Shown: positions 9,529 to 20,411, counted from the stretch's first letter. The stretch: DNA of 64,000 bases from Hyphomonas sp. (GCF_016125515.1 NZ_WGLO01000006.1:50097-114096); one strand, 5' to 3'. Program-made: numbers and translations. Notes: generated from the sequence alone by a model not told the origin.

Positions 9529-9532
<4 letters not shown>
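7997..9532 (+). CDS. mrpD: Proton-conducting antiporter subunit D (NuoM/N-like)
   Basis: A 511-residue polytopic membrane protein with about 14 helices, the proton-conducting transporter family shared with complex I. The conserved helix-5 glutamate is in NLFVFLEISSLSTYVLVAMG (Glu155) and the helix-7 lysine in IIVGLGLKAAMWPLHQWLPN (Lys239). SSVAQVGYMILGISLGTAAG and LLHLFNHALMKGALFMAVAG carry the other conserved channel residues. The start overlaps mrpC and the end overlaps the next gene by 4 bp, so it is part of one coupled operon. It is the first of three such subunits. Confidence 0.93.
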
Positions 9533-11030
<1,498 letters not shown>

Positions 11031-11034
<4 letters not shown>

Positions 11035-11468
11035 CCGATGAAACACCAACGGTCCGCGATTCCTCCGGACGCTTCGTCAAGAAGGCGGCGGAAACGGTCA
11101 ACGCGATGAGCCGCACCAATGACGAGGGCATCCACCCGATGTCGAAGGTCCTGTTCGGCTGGACCGAAGCCAAGGGCATCGGTGCCACGCTGTTCTGGGT
11201 GATGGCGGTCCTGTCACTGGTCCTCGTGCTGGCGGATCTCGTGATCCACCGCCATGAAGAGATCCATTTCGCGAGCTCCATTGGCTTCTTTGGCCTCTGG
11301 GGCTTTCTTTCCTTCTCGTTCGTCGTGCTGATGGGCTGGCCGCTCGGCCGCCTGCTTCGTCGCGATGAAGATTATTACGGGGAAGCCGGCGGCCCACCCG
11401 CCGACATTGATCCCGACCTCGACGGCGCGCCTCTGGCTTCCCGCGGCAAGCAGGAGGGAGGCCACTGA
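11031..11468 (+). CDS. Small two-helix membrane protein of the Mrp operon, function unknown
   Basis: A 145-residue protein with a hydrophilic N terminus (about 50 residues, including SSGRFVKKAAETVNAMSR), two transmembrane segments (ATLFWVMAVLSLVLVLADLV and IGFFGLWGFLSFSFVVLMGW) and an acidic tail with LLRRDEDYYGE. I do not recognise a named family. It overlaps both the second and third pump-like subunits, so it is made in step with them and is probably an assembly or accessory subunit of the antiporter. No catalytic motif is visible. Confidence 0.8.
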
Positions 11469-13213
11469 TGCCCGCATTCCTCGCTTCCCTGAACCCGGGC
11501 TGGCTCCTGATCGTCGCCGGCGTGATTGCCCTGTTCGTCAAGGTGCGCGTTGTGCGCCAGGCGATCAGCATCATTGCGCCGATCGTCGGCATCCTGATGC
11601 TCGCCACCGCCCAGCACGGCGTCGACCACATGACCTACGAGACGCTGGGCATCAAGATGTCCTTCTACCGCGTCGACAGCCTGAACTTTCTGTTCGGCCT
11701 CGCCTTCCTGATCGCCGCGCTGCTGAACGCCATCTATGCGCTGCACACGGACAACAAGACCCAGGATGGCATGGCGCTGGCCTATGCCGGCTCGGCCATC
11801 GCGGCGACCTTTGCCGGCGACCTGATGACCCTGTTCATCTTCTGGGAGATCACCGCCATCACGTCGGTGTTCATGGTGCTGCAGGCGGGCACGCGCGCCT
11901 CCTACTTTGCCTCGATGCGCTATCTCGGCATCCAGATCCTGTCGGGCGTCCTCCTGCTCGATGGCATCGCCTATGTCTGGCACTATCAGGGCGACCTCTC
12001 GCTGAAGGCCTTCACTGACCTGAACCAGCCAGGCGCGCTGATCATCTTCATCGCCTTCGGAATCAAGGCGGCATTTCCGTTCCTGCACAACTGGCTGCAG
12101 GATTCCTATCCGAAGGCCACCGTAACCGGCGCAGTCGTGCTGTCGGCCTTTACCACCAAGCTCGCCGTCTACGCGTTCGCGCGCGTGTTTCCGGGCCAGC
12201 ACGAGCTGATCTGGATCGGCGCGGTGATGACCTGCTTCCCGGTCTTCTTTGCCGTCATCGAGAACGACCTGCGCAAGGTTCTGGCCTATTCGACCAACAA
12301 CCAGGTCGGCTTCATGATCTGCGCCATCGGCGTTGGGACACCGCTTGCGCTCAACGGCGCCGTCGCGCACGCCTTTGCCGATATCCTGTTCAAGGGCCTG
12401 TTGTTCATGTCGATGGGCGCGGTCCTCTACCGGACCGGCACGACCAAGGCGAACGAGCTCGGAGGTCTCTACCGCTCGATGCCCTGGACCACACTGTTCT
12501 GTCTCGTGGGTGCCATTTCGATCTCGGCGATGCCGCTCTTCTCGGCCTTCGTCACCAAGTCGATGATCCTTTCGGCGGTCGCGTCCACCGGCATGGTCGT
12601 GGTCTGGCTGATGCTGATGTTTGCCTCGGCAGGCGTGCTCGAACACTCGGGTATCAAGATCCCGTACTTCGCCTTCTTCGGCCATGACAGCGGCAAGCGC
12701 GTCAAGGAAGCGCCGTTCAACATGCTCCTTGCGATGGGCATGGCGTCCTTCCTCTGTATCGCCATCGGCCTGCCGGCCTTCATTCCGGGCTTCGGCTATG
12801 AATGGCTCTACAGCCTGCTGCCATATCCGATCGAAGCGGCCAGCTACCAGCCGTTCACGATTGGCCACATCCTGGCGCAGCTGCAGCTGCTGGCGCTCGC
12901 CGTGTTCGCCTTCGTGCTGCTGCAGCGCCTCGGCCTGTACCCGCCCGAAAAGCCCGGCGTCATTCTGGATACGGACTGGCTTTACCGGAAAGCCGGCTAT
13001 GGAGCGGCGCGATGGATCGATACGGTCTGGGCCAAGCTCGGCCCGGCGTTGACCTCGCTGTTTCGCAGCCTGTCCGAGCGGGCCTATGACCGTCTGGTTG
13101 ACACGTTCAGCCCGCGCGGCGTGCTTGCCCGCAACGGTGTGGCGGGGGGAATGGCGGTCTGGACCACCGTGATTCTCGCCGTCGTGCTGCTGCTGTCCTA
13201 TCTGACGAGCTGA
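11468..13213 (+). CDS. Third proton-conducting antiporter subunit
   Basis: A 581-residue paralogue with the same fold. The glutamate is in LMTLFIFWEITAITSVFMVL (Glu127) and the lysine in FIAFGIKAAFPFLHNWLQDS (Lys200). The motif LRKVLAYSTNNQVGFMICAI and the HAFADILFKGLLFMSMGAVL stretch carry the conserved channel residues. A C-terminal extension of about 130 residues includes a possible lateral amphipathic helix (DWLYRKAGYGAARWIDTVWA) before a final membrane helix. It is the last gene of the operon, overlapping the stop of the 145-residue gene by one base. Confidence 0.88.
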   Translation: MPAFLASLNPGWLLIVAGVIALFVKVRVVRQAISIIAPIVGILMLATAQHGVDHMTYETLGIKMSFYRVDSLNFLFGLAFLIAALLNAIYALHTDNKTQDGMALAYAGSAIAATFAGDLMTLFIFWEITAITSVFMVLQAGTRASYFASMRYLGIQILSGVLLLDGIAYVWHYQGDLSLKAFTDLNQPGALIIFIAFGIKAAFPFLHNWLQDSYPKATVTGAVVLSAFTTKLAVYAFARVFPGQHELIWIGAVMTCFPVFFAVIENDLRKVLAYSTNNQVGFMICAIGVGTPLALNGAVAHAFADILFKGLLFMSMGAVLYRTGTTKANELGGLYRSMPWTTLFCLVGAISISAMPLFSAFVTKSMILSAVASTGMVVVWLMLMFASAGVLEHSGIKIPYFAFFGHDSGKRVKEAPFNMLLAMGMASFLCIAIGLPAFIPGFGYEWLYSLLPYPIEAASYQPFTIGHILAQLQLLALAVFAFVLLQRLGLYPPEKPGVILDTDWLYRKAGYGAARWIDTVWAKLGPALTSLFRSLSERAYDRLVDTFSPRGVLARNGVAGGMAVWTTVILAVVLLLSYLTS

Positions 13214-13350
13214 AAAATCCTGTGACAACAGGGTGCCAAAATTAAGCCATATTGGGACCCAAAACCGGTTTGCGTGGCCAGCCACGGCCGGCGTGACCGC
13301 TCGCGGTCCTGATCGTCCGTGGTCTGCCCTTGCTGGGGAGGCAAGACAGG

Positions 13351-13770
13351 ATGCTTGAGCGCGCTATGCCCGCTGATGGCGATATGAATGTGGCGTTTGC
13401 GACCGGGATCGTCTCGGCCTATGTGCGCAACAATACGCTGGATACGTCCGAGCTTCCGGACCTGATCCGCAATGTCCATGCGGCCTTGATGGATCTGTCG
13501 CGCGGCGTCGACACCCCGGCCGAGCCGCCCACGCCGGCCGTGCCTGTAAAACGCTCTATATTCAAAGACTACATCATCTGCCTGGAAGACGGGCTGAAGT
13601 TCAAGTCCCTGAAACGCCACCTGCGCTCGAAATACGGTCTGTCGCCGGAGGAATACCGCCAGAAATGGGGGCTTCCGGCTGATTATCCGATGGTGGCGCC
13701 CGGCTATTCAGAGAAGCGGTCAAAGCTCGCAAAGAAAATGGGCCTGGGCCGCTCCGGCCGGGAAGAATAG
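13351..13770 (+). CDS. MucR/Ros-family transcriptional regulator
   Basis: A 139-residue DNA-binding protein of the alphaproteobacterial MucR/Ros family, which act as global, H-NS-like silencers. The N-terminal helices (AFATGIVSAYVRNNTLDTSE, ELPDLIRNVHAALMDL) form the oligomerisation region. The zinc-finger-like domain reads CLEDGLKFKSLKRHL followed by SKYGLSPEEYRQKWGLPADY and GYSEKRSKLAKKMGLG, close to the consensus. Cysteine, aspartate and one histidine of the CDHH-type site are present, but the last histidine appears replaced (RSKYG rather than RTHYG). The ATG at 13351 follows GGGGAGGC; an upstream in-frame TTG at 13330 is less likely. Confidence 0.92.
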   Translation: MLERAMPADGDMNVAFATGIVSAYVRNNTLDTSELPDLIRNVHAALMDLSRGVDTPAEPPTPAVPVKRSIFKDYIICLEDGLKFKSLKRHLRSKYGLSPEEYRQKWGLPADYPMVAPGYSEKRSKLAKKMGLGRSGREE

Positions 13771-13785
13771 GTCAAGTGAAACCGC

Positions 13786-13807
13786 TTCGTTCCGGATACG
13801 GAACGAA
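13786..13807. repeat. Perfect inverted repeat downstream of the MucR gene
   Basis: A 9-bp perfect stem, TTCGTTCCG at 13786-13794, with a GATA loop and CGGAACGAA at 13799-13807. It follows the MucR stop by 15 bp, but no T-tract follows on the plus strand, so it is either a weak terminator, an RNA 3'-end stabiliser or a palindromic operator. Confidence 0.5.
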
Positions 13808-13910
13808 ATGTTCTGTAAACCAATATTAACAAAAAGCTTCAAAGACTCTTGATCCGCGAGTCCACTCGCGTAATAGGTGATTCTTGCGAATCACCACGGG
13901 GGTGGCGAAC

Positions 13911-14414
13911 ATGATGTTCCACAAGCCGACTTTCTCAGGTGTGACCGAGGCCCAGCGCCTGTTGATCACCCACTGGTATGAATGCCGGACGCCGGACGGC
14001 CTCGTTCCGCGCGACGCAATCGATCCGGGCACGGTGCGTTCCACGCTGGCCTGCCTGTCGATCGTCGAAATCAACGAAACCGGCGAGGGCCGTTTCCGCA
14101 TCGCGGGATCGCGCCTTCGCGATATTTTCGGGCAGGATGTGCGTGGCCGCCAGGTTGCCGAAATCGCAGGCGCATACGGCGAGGGCTATGCCCTTGGTCT
14201 CCTGTCTGCCGTCGAACGCGGCGAGCCGGTCGGCGGCGTCATGGAAACCGGTGGGCGGCTGCACGCCTGGCTGCGTCTTCCGTTGGCGGACGATTATGGC
14301 CATCTTACCCAGGTCATGTGTCATGACGAGCTGATCGCCCACCGCCGTGCCTTGCTGCCCACTGGCCTCGAAGGTCAGCCGCCTCGCGCGCCGGTGCCCC
14401 GCTTCGCCGCCTGA
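13911..14414 (+). CDS. PAS domain-containing protein (PAS_5 type)
   Basis: A 167-residue soluble protein resembling the PAS_5 family common in Caulobacterales and relatives. It starts with a helix around AQRLLITHWYECRTPDGLVP, then a PAS core with DPGTVRSTLACLSIVEINET, GRFRIAGSRLRDIFGQDVRG and a C-terminal sheet GRLHAWLRLPLADDYGHLTQ. No output domain is attached, so it may act as a sensory partner for another protein. The ATG at 13911 follows GGGGGTGG at about 8 bp. It is followed by a convergent gene only 9 bp away. Confidence 0.75.
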   Translation: MMFHKPTFSGVTEAQRLLITHWYECRTPDGLVPRDAIDPGTVRSTLACLSIVEINETGEGRFRIAGSRLRDIFGQDVRGRQVAEIAGAYGEGYALGLLSAVERGEPVGGVMETGGRLHAWLRLPLADDYGHLTQVMCHDELIAHRRALLPTGLEGQPPRAPVPRFAA

Positions 14415-14423
14415 CGCGCCGGG

Positions 14424-15434
14424 TCAGCCCGCGGCCAGCACGGCGTCCAGCAGGTCCAGCAGCGTCAGCGTTCCGTCGCCATAGACATGCGCTTTCCATC
14501 CGCCGGGGCTCAGCTTGTCGAGCGCGAGCACGAGGGCGAGCCCTTCTTTCTGTGACCACCAGCGGCTGCGCTGACCAAAGCCCGGCATCGCCACGTCTTC
14601 GCCCACCGCCGCGCCGCCCGGGTCCACCAGCCAGGCATAGCCGGCCCATTGGCCGCTGCCTTCCAACGTCAGCCACAGGTCTTCCGCTTCAGTCCAGTAG
14701 GCATCGTCGCCGGTAAAGTATTTCGCCGCGCGCGCCTTCATCATCTGGCGCGCCTGTTCGGCCAGGGCCCGGGCCGCGTCCGGGCCCGGCGCAGCGGTAG
14801 CGGCGAAGAACAGCTCGGTCTCGCGCGCAATGGAGGCAGCAAAGTCCGGGTCGTTCTCGAACACGGCCTGCATCGTGTCATCGCTGAATTCGTCGGACAG
14901 GTTCTCGCGCTCCGCCAGCGCGCCGATCCGTTCGCCATAGGTCCGCGCCTGCGCCACGTGCGACCCCTCGTGCAACAGCACGGCCACCATCAGGGTCTCC
15001 AATCCCAGCGGCCCGCCCTCGACGCCGCCGCCGCGCCACACGCTGGGCGTCGACATCACGAAGAATGTGTGTTCGCCGGTGCCCGATGTGAATGAGGTGA
15101 TGCCTGCCGGCATCGTATCGCCGTCCGGCAGGGCGACCATTCCGTCATGGGGCTGCGCCCGCCAGACCGCGTCTGACTCCCGCCGGGACGAAAACGCATC
15201 AGCGCTCGTCAGCGTGCATACGGCGTCGAAGAACACGGCCTCGAACCCGGCGACGTCACCGATACCGGTCATCTCATGCGGGCTGAGCTGCCAGGCGGCG
15301 AGTGCGCGGTCGATCCAGGCCTGATCCGCCGCAGAGACCGTGCAGGCCGGCGCAGCATCCGCCACCGGCTCCGGCGTGGGCATCTGGGCACAAGCGGCAA
15401 GCGCCAGCAGGCCGGCAGCGATCATGCGTTTCAT
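14424..15434 (-). CDS. Putative lipoprotein with HExxH metalloprotease motif
   Basis: A 336-residue exported protein of unrecognised family. The N terminus is a lipoprotein signal, MKRMIAAGLLALAACAQ, with the lipobox Cys15. A HExxH motif occurs in LMVAVLLHEGSHVAQART (His155-Glu156, His159), consistent with a zinc-dependent hydrolase, and a later acidic stretch (LSDEFSDDTMQAVF) could supply the third ligand. The frame extends to 15518, but the ATG at 15434 follows GGAGAAACCGAGA and begins the signal sequence, so it is preferred. Periplasmic activity on an unknown substrate is inference. Confidence 0.65.
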   Translation of the reverse strand: MKRMIAAGLLALAACAQMPTPEPVADAAPACTVSAADQAWIDRALAAWQLSPHEMTGIGDVAGFEAVFFDAVCTLTSADAFSSRRESDAVWRAQPHDGMVALPDGDTMPAGITSFTSGTGEHTFFVMSTPSVWRGGGVEGGPLGLETLMVAVLLHEGSHVAQARTYGERIGALAERENLSDEFSDDTMQAVFENDPDFAASIARETELFFAATAAPGPDAARALAEQARQMMKARAAKYFTGDDAYWTEAEDLWLTLEGSGQWAGYAWLVDPGGAAVGEDVAMPGFGQRSRWWSQKEGLALVLALDKLSPGGWKAHVYGDGTLTLLDLLDAVLAAG

Positions 15435-15562
15435 TCTCGGTTTCTCCGTACACGTCTGCCGAGGCTTACAGGACCGGCCCGCGCTGGCATAGCCCGCGAC
15501 TTTGCGGCGCAGCGGCAACGTGCACGATACCCATCCTCCTTCATTGCGCTAAGCCCGCTGTG

Positions 15563-15961
15563 ATGAAGCGTTCGCTCTGCCATCCGTTGGCCCGCTGCCT
15601 GGCGGTGCTGGCTCTGGCCCTGCAGTTGTTGCTGCCGGGCACGATGGCGGCTGCGCAGTCCGGCCAGGTCGATGTCTCGCGCTATCTCTGTGCGCCGTCG
15701 GGCCATGTGACCGAAGCCTCCCGCGCTGCGGCGGAGCGCCTCGCCAAAGCCCTCGGCGACGAGACGCCGTCCCAGCCGTTGTTCGACGGGCATTGCCCGC
15801 TCTGCACGCTCGTCCATGCCGCGCCGCTGCCAGCGCCGCCGGTTCTGACTTCGCCCCGCCACGTTTTCGTCCGCGTTCCCGAAGGGGTCTACCAGCCACC
15901 TCTGGTGCGGCGCGTGCAGGGCCCGCCGATCGGCTCGCGCGGGCCACCCGTCCACATCTGA
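15563..15961 (+). CDS. DUF2946-like small secreted protein
   Basis: A 132-residue protein with a signal peptide (LARCLAVLALALQLLLPGTM then AAAQS) and a short cysteine motif in LFDGHCPLCTLVHAAPLPAP, as in DUF2946 proteins, which frequently precede copper-type TonB receptor genes. The ATG at 15563 is the first codon of the signal sequence. It lies 88 bp upstream of the interrupted TonB receptor in the same direction, supporting a shared metal-related role. The family assignment rests on the CPxC motif, length and context. Confidence 0.6.
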   Translation: MKRSLCHPLARCLAVLALALQLLLPGTMAAAQSGQVDVSRYLCAPSGHVTEASRAAAERLAKALGDETPSQPLFDGHCPLCTLVHAAPLPAPPVLTSPRHVFVRVPEGVYQPPLVRRVQGPPIGSRGPPVHI

Positions 15962-16049
15962 CATGACCTGAACCCTCGTCCGGCCCTGCGCCGACAAGTC
16001 CGGGACACGCTCCGTGTGCGTCCTGTTTTCAAGTATGTGAGACAAACCC

Positions 16050-18146
16050 ATGAAATCGAACCTTGTGCTGCCGCTCCTTACCGGGGTCAGCTTGGCCGTG
16101 CTTGCGGCCCCCGCCATCGCCCAGGAGGCCGATCCGGCCCTGCAGGATGTCATCATCGTCACCGCGCCGCGCATCGACACGCCCACCGAGCGCCGCGTCA
16201 CGCCTGAGGCCGCCCCGCTGCAGGGCGGCGACGTCACCTACCTCACCGCCCGCACGCCCGGCGGCGCGCGCGTCGGCAACGGCGAACTGTCCGGCCAGAT
16301 GCAGTATCGCGGCCTGTTCGGCGAGCGCCTGAACCTGCGCGTCGATGGCCAGCGCTTTGCTTCCGGTGGGCCGAACCTGATGGACCCTGTGTTCCACTAT
16401 GCGCCCGCACCGCTGGTTGCCGCCATCCTGATCGACCGCGGCGTCAGCCCCGTCTCGGCCGGGCCGGGCCTGGCGGGCGGCGCCGATGCCGTATTCAAGC
16501 GCATCGACTATGCCGCCGGCGACGGTCTTGCCTTCGGCTACGACCTCACGTTCGGCGCGCGCAGCGTGAATGACAGCCTGTCCACCGGCGGCGTGATCGG
16601 CGCCGCCACGTAGGACTGGCGGCTGAACCTGCTCGGGGCCTGGGAAGAAGGCGATGACACGGACTATGGCGACGGCGTGATCGGCGGCAGCGGCTTCGAA
16701 CGCGGCGTCTACGGACTGTCGGCCGGCGCGCTGACAGGGCTCGGCGAGTTCACGCTTGACCTGCGCCGCCAGAATACCGGCCCGTCCGGCAACCCGCCAT
16801 TCCCGATGGACATCCAGTATTTCGATACGGATTTCGCGCGCGCCGGCTATGCCCGCGCGTTCGGTCAACTCCGCCTCGAGGCTAGTGTTCATTATACGGA
16901 CGTTGCTCACCTGATGGACAATTTCTCCCAGCGCCCGGCGCCGCTGCCCGCATCGCAGCGCGCGTCCTACGCCTATGCCACCACGCGGGGCGGCGCGCTG
17001 TCTGCCGCATTCCCGGCGCTCGGCGGCGCGTTCGAACTCGGCGCCGATGGCGAATGGGTCGAACATACCGTCACCATCACCAACCCCACCAATACTGCCT
17101 TCCTGGTCACGCCGTTCCCGCAGGTGTGGCTGGGCCGGCTCGGCGGCTTTACAGAATGGGCCGGGCCGGTCGGCCCGTTCGAGTCCCAGCTTGGCCTTCG
17201 GGTGGACCGCAACACCTACGAGGCCGGCGAGGCGGTGAGCGGTTCAGCGGTGCCGATGGGGCCGCGCAATCTTGCGGCCGCGTTCAATGCGTCGGACCGG
17301 TCCGGCGCGGAGACGACGGCCGACGCCGTTGCACGGTTCTGGACGCCGGAATCGGGCGGCCTCTCCTGGCGGCTCACGCTGGCGCGCAAGCAGCAGATGC
17401 CCGGCTATATCCAGCGCTATGGCTGGCTGCCGATCAACGCCAGCGGCGGACTTGCAGATGGCAACATCTATGTCGGCGATCTTGGCCTCGATCCGGAAAC
17501 CGCATGGATCGCCGAGGCGGGGTTCGACTATGCGCAGGCGGACTTCTATCTGCGCCCCACCGTATTCGTCCGCCAAGTCGATGATTACATCCAGGGTGTG
17601 CCCTATGACGCCACCATCGGCGTCGCCGACACGCCGGTCGAGATGGTTGCGGCGATGAGCGGCGATGCCACGCCGCTTCGTTGGGACAATGTTGACGCCC
17701 GGCTCTTCGGGTTCGATCTGGATGCGGGCTACGACTTCGCCGGCCCGCTGCGCCTCGACGGGGTGCTCAACTATGTGCGCGGCGAACGCCGCGACATCGA
17801 TGACAATCTCTACCGCGTCACGCCGCCCAACCTGACCCTCGGCCTGACCTGGGAGGCGGATGCCTGGTCCGCCACGCTGGAAACGCGCGCCGTCGCCGCG
17901 CAGGATGATGTCTCGCGCACCAACAGCGAACGAACCAGCGAGGGCTATGTCGTGCTCAGCGCCTATGGCGACTGGGAGATCCGCGACGGCGTGCGCCTTG
18001 GCGCCGGGGTCGAGAACCTGCTCGATCAGGTCTACCGCGACCATCTTGCCGGAGATAACCGCAACGGGTTCGGCGATGTACCCGTTGGCAGCCGTATCCC
18101 CGGCGCAGGGCGCGGCGTCTTCGTCCGCCTCAGCCTGACACGCTGA
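16050..18146 (+). pseudogene. Copper-type TonB-dependent receptor interrupted by an in-frame TAG
   Basis: An outer-membrane TonB-dependent receptor of about 698 codons, split by one in-frame TAG at 16611-16613 (codon 188); the same frame continues uninterrupted to 18146. The N terminus has a signal peptide (LLTGVSLAVLAAPAIAQ) and a TonB-box-like QDVIIVTAPR. The plug sequence GPNLMDPVFHYAPAPLVAAI followed by RGVSPVSAGPGLAGG recalls the OprC/NosA copper receptors (GPNRMDPPxxY, KGPQTVxxGPG). The rest is a beta-barrel with aromatic-rich strands, ending in GRGVFVRLSLTR. The amber codon lies between plug and barrel, so a truncated product would be non-functional unless the codon is read through. 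A sequencing error or recent mutation is equally possible. Confidence 0.8.
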
Positions 18147-18162
18147 CCTTCGCTTTTTGCGC

Positions 18163-18188
18163 GCCCCGGCCCTTCACAGGGCTGGGGC
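18163..18188. terminator. GC-rich stem-loop after the TonB receptor
   Basis: An 11-bp stem with one G-T mismatch (GCCCCGGCCCT / AGGGCTGGGGC) and a TCAC loop, 17 bp after the receptor stop. No T-tract follows, so it may be a weak or Rho-assisted terminator. Confidence 0.4.
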
Positions 18189-18361
18189 ATCACGCGCCGC
18201 CTAAGCGTGCCATGCTCCCGGCCGGCCATCCTGGCGATTGGGCAGGACGGGCGGCCGAGTCTGGGCTAAGTGGAATTGCGTACCCTGGCCGGCGCGCTTT
18301 TTGGTTAGGGTGCCCCACGGGCCGCATGCCGGGCGGCGGAACAAGGGAGGACATTGGCCGC

Positions 18362-19723
18362 GTGTTTTCAGTCGGATTCTTCGGTGCCACCGGAACCGTC
18401 ACGGGCTCCCGGTTCCTGGTCGAGACAGGCCATGCCCGGCTCCTCGTCGATTGCGGCCTGTTCCAGGGTTACAAGCAGCTTCGCCTGCGCAACTGGAACC
18501 GTCCGCCGTTTGATCCCGCCAGCCTCGACGCGGTCATCCTCACCCACGCGCATCTCGATCACAGCGGCTACCTGCCCGTGCTGGTCAATGACGGGTTCAA
18601 GGGACCGGTCCTGTGCACCGGCCTGACGCGCGATCTTTGCGAAATCCTGCTGCCAGATGCCGGCCGCATCCAGGAGTTTGACGCCGAGCATGCCAATCGC
18701 GGCGGCTATGCACGCCACCAGCCGGCCAAACCTCTGTTCACGGAGCGCGACTCCCTCCGGGCATTGCGGCTATTCGAGACGCGCGCCTTCACCACCGGTC
18801 AAGAGATCGCCCCGGATGTCCGGCTCAGCTTCCATGAGGCCGGGCACATTCTTGGCGCGTCGATTGTGCGCCTCGAAACCGGCGGGCAAAGCCTCACCTT
18901 TTCCGGAGATCTTGGTCGGTACAACTCACCCGTCATGCGGCCACCCGCGCATATGCCGGATACGGACTATCTCGTGGTCGAATCCACCTATGGCAATGCG
19001 GTGCACCCGGATGAGGATCCCGAAGCCGTCCTTGAGCGCGTCATCCGGGCAACCGTCCAGCGGGGCGGCAGCGTGATCATCCCGAGCTTCGCGGTCGGGC
19101 GCGCGCAAAGCCTGCTGTTCCATCTGCACCGGCTGCGCAAAGCCGGCCGGATTCCGGAAATCCCGATCTATCTCGACAGCCCCATGGCCATCAACGCCAC
19201 GAACCTGTTCTGTCGCCAGGATAGCGGAAGCCTCCTGTCACAGGACGAGGCCCGGGAGGTCTGCGCGGTGGCGCAGTACGTGTCGGAAAGTTCGGAGTCG
19301 GAGCGCATCGTTGCCGACAACCAGTCGAAGATCGTCATCTCGGCAAGCGGGATGGCAACCGGCGGCCGGGTGCTCAACTACCTGAAACGCTACGCGCCCG
19401 ATCCGCGCAACACGATCCTCTTTGCCGGTTTCCAGGCCGGCGGCACACGCGGCGCGCGGATGGTGGCGGGCGTCGACAAGATCAAGATCCACGGCGCCTG
19501 GCATCAGGTCCGGGCCGAAGTCGCCAATCTCTCGATGCTGTCGGCGCATGCCGATGCCGACGAGATCATGCGCTGGCTGTCGGGTTTCAGCGCTGCGCCG
19601 CGCAAGACCTTCGTGGTGCACGGCGAGCCCGACGCCTCGGATACGCTCCGCCAGAGGATACAGGAAGAACTCGGCTGGGACTGTATCGTCCCGGAATTCG
19701 GCGAGACTGTCCGCCTCGGCTGA
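18362..19723 (+). CDS. MBL-fold beta-CASP RNA-processing exonuclease
   Basis: A 453-residue metallo-beta-lactamase-fold nuclease with a beta-CASP insertion, related to CPSF73/YsH1-type RNases. The zinc motif is in VILTHAHLDHSGYLPVL (His62, His64, Asp66, His67). Further metal ligands fall in FHEAGHILGASIV and FSGDLG, and the beta-CASP and RMM regions in IIPSFAVGRAQSLLFHLHRL, SASGMATGGRVLNYLKRY and LSMLSAHADADEIMRWL. The start is a GTG at 18362 with AGGGAGG 11 bp upstream; the open frame before it looks non-coding. RNA is the likely substrate from the family; metabolic targets are unknown. Confidence 0.88.
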   Translation: MFSVGFFGATGTVTGSRFLVETGHARLLVDCGLFQGYKQLRLRNWNRPPFDPASLDAVILTHAHLDHSGYLPVLVNDGFKGPVLCTGLTRDLCEILLPDAGRIQEFDAEHANRGGYARHQPAKPLFTERDSLRALRLFETRAFTTGQEIAPDVRLSFHEAGHILGASIVRLETGGQSLTFSGDLGRYNSPVMRPPAHMPDTDYLVVESTYGNAVHPDEDPEAVLERVIRATVQRGGSVIIPSFAVGRAQSLLFHLHRLRKAGRIPEIPIYLDSPMAINATNLFCRQDSGSLLSQDEAREVCAVAQYVSESSESERIVADNQSKIVISASGMATGGRVLNYLKRYAPDPRNTILFAGFQAGGTRGARMVAGVDKIKIHGAWHQVRAEVANLSMLSAHADADEIMRWLSGFSAAPRKTFVVHGEPDASDTLRQRIQEELGWDCIVPEFGETVRLG

Positions 19724-19824
19724 CCCGGACCTGCGCAACAAAAATCCGGCGGTCGCCTGCCCGCAACCGGCGCAGCCTGGCTTTCGATCACTGTTTGGTT
19801 ACGCCAGCTCTGGCGACGGGTTGT

Positions 19825-19968
19825 ATGTATTGCACGCAGACTTCCCGGCGCCTGCGGGTCGGCCTCGTCACGCCGGAACTGGCGGCGCAGCTGGTCGCGG
19901 ACGGGGCGGCGGTGCGCGCCGGGGTCCTGCCGGCGCGTCTCAGGGCCGGGCCGGCCGCGTGGGCCTAA
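19825..19968 (+). CDS. Possible small hypothetical protein (47 residues)
   Basis: A short open frame beginning MYCTQTSRRLRVGLVTPELA and ending RAGPAAWA. It fills the gap between the beta-CASP gene and the convergent sufE gene, overlapping the latter's stop by 4 bp. No clear ribosome-binding site or family is recognised, and the Arg/Ala/Gly-rich composition could arise by chance from GC-rich DNA. Confidence 0.25.
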   Translation: MYCTQTSRRLRVGLVTPELAAQLVADGAAVRAGVLPARLRAGPAAWA

Positions 19969-20396
19969 ACCGGCTGGGCGGCGCGGGCGTCGGCCTGGAT
20001 ACGGGCCAGCATCGAGGCGAGACCGTTGGAGCGCTGCGCCGTCAGGGCGCCGCTCACGCCGATCTCGTCCAGCAGGGCGGGTGCATCGAAGGCGAGGATC
20101 TCGGCCGGGCTTTCCCCGGAGTACAGCCGCATCAGCAGGGCGATCAGGCCGGACACGATCATCGCATCGGATTCGGCCCGCACGATAAGCTTGCCGTCTT
20201 TCAGATCGGTTACCATCCACACCTGCGAGGCGCAGCCGCGCACGCGGGTCTCTTCGGTGCGCTCGCTGTCGGCCAGCTTGGGGTTTGCCTTGCCGAGGTC
20301 AATCAGGTGCGCATACCGCGCCTCCCAATCCTCCAGCCAGGAGAATTCTTCACGTATGTCGGCCGCTTTGGATTCGATGCTCATCTCCGCATCCAT
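19965..20396 (-). CDS. sufE: SufE-family Fe-S cluster assembly sulfur acceptor
   Basis: A 143-residue SufE protein, which accepts persulfide sulfur from the SufS cysteine desulfurase. The active cysteine is in RVRGCASQVWMVTDLKDGKL (Cys55), and the flanking sequences EEFSWLEDWEARYAHLIDLG and IVSGLIALLMRLYSGESPAE match the family. No suf operon is adjacent, so it stands alone. Start choice between the ATG at 20396 and the internal ATG at 20384 is uncertain; neither has an ideally spaced Shine-Dalgarno. Confidence 0.92.
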   Translation of the reverse strand: MDAEMSIESKAADIREEFSWLEDWEARYAHLIDLGKANPKLADSERTEETRVRGCASQVWMVTDLKDGKLIVRAESDAMIVSGLIALLMRLYSGESPAEILAFDAPALLDEIGVSGALTAQRSNGLASMLARIQADARAAQPV

Positions 20397-20411
20397 ATGC
20401 GGCGCGAAACC

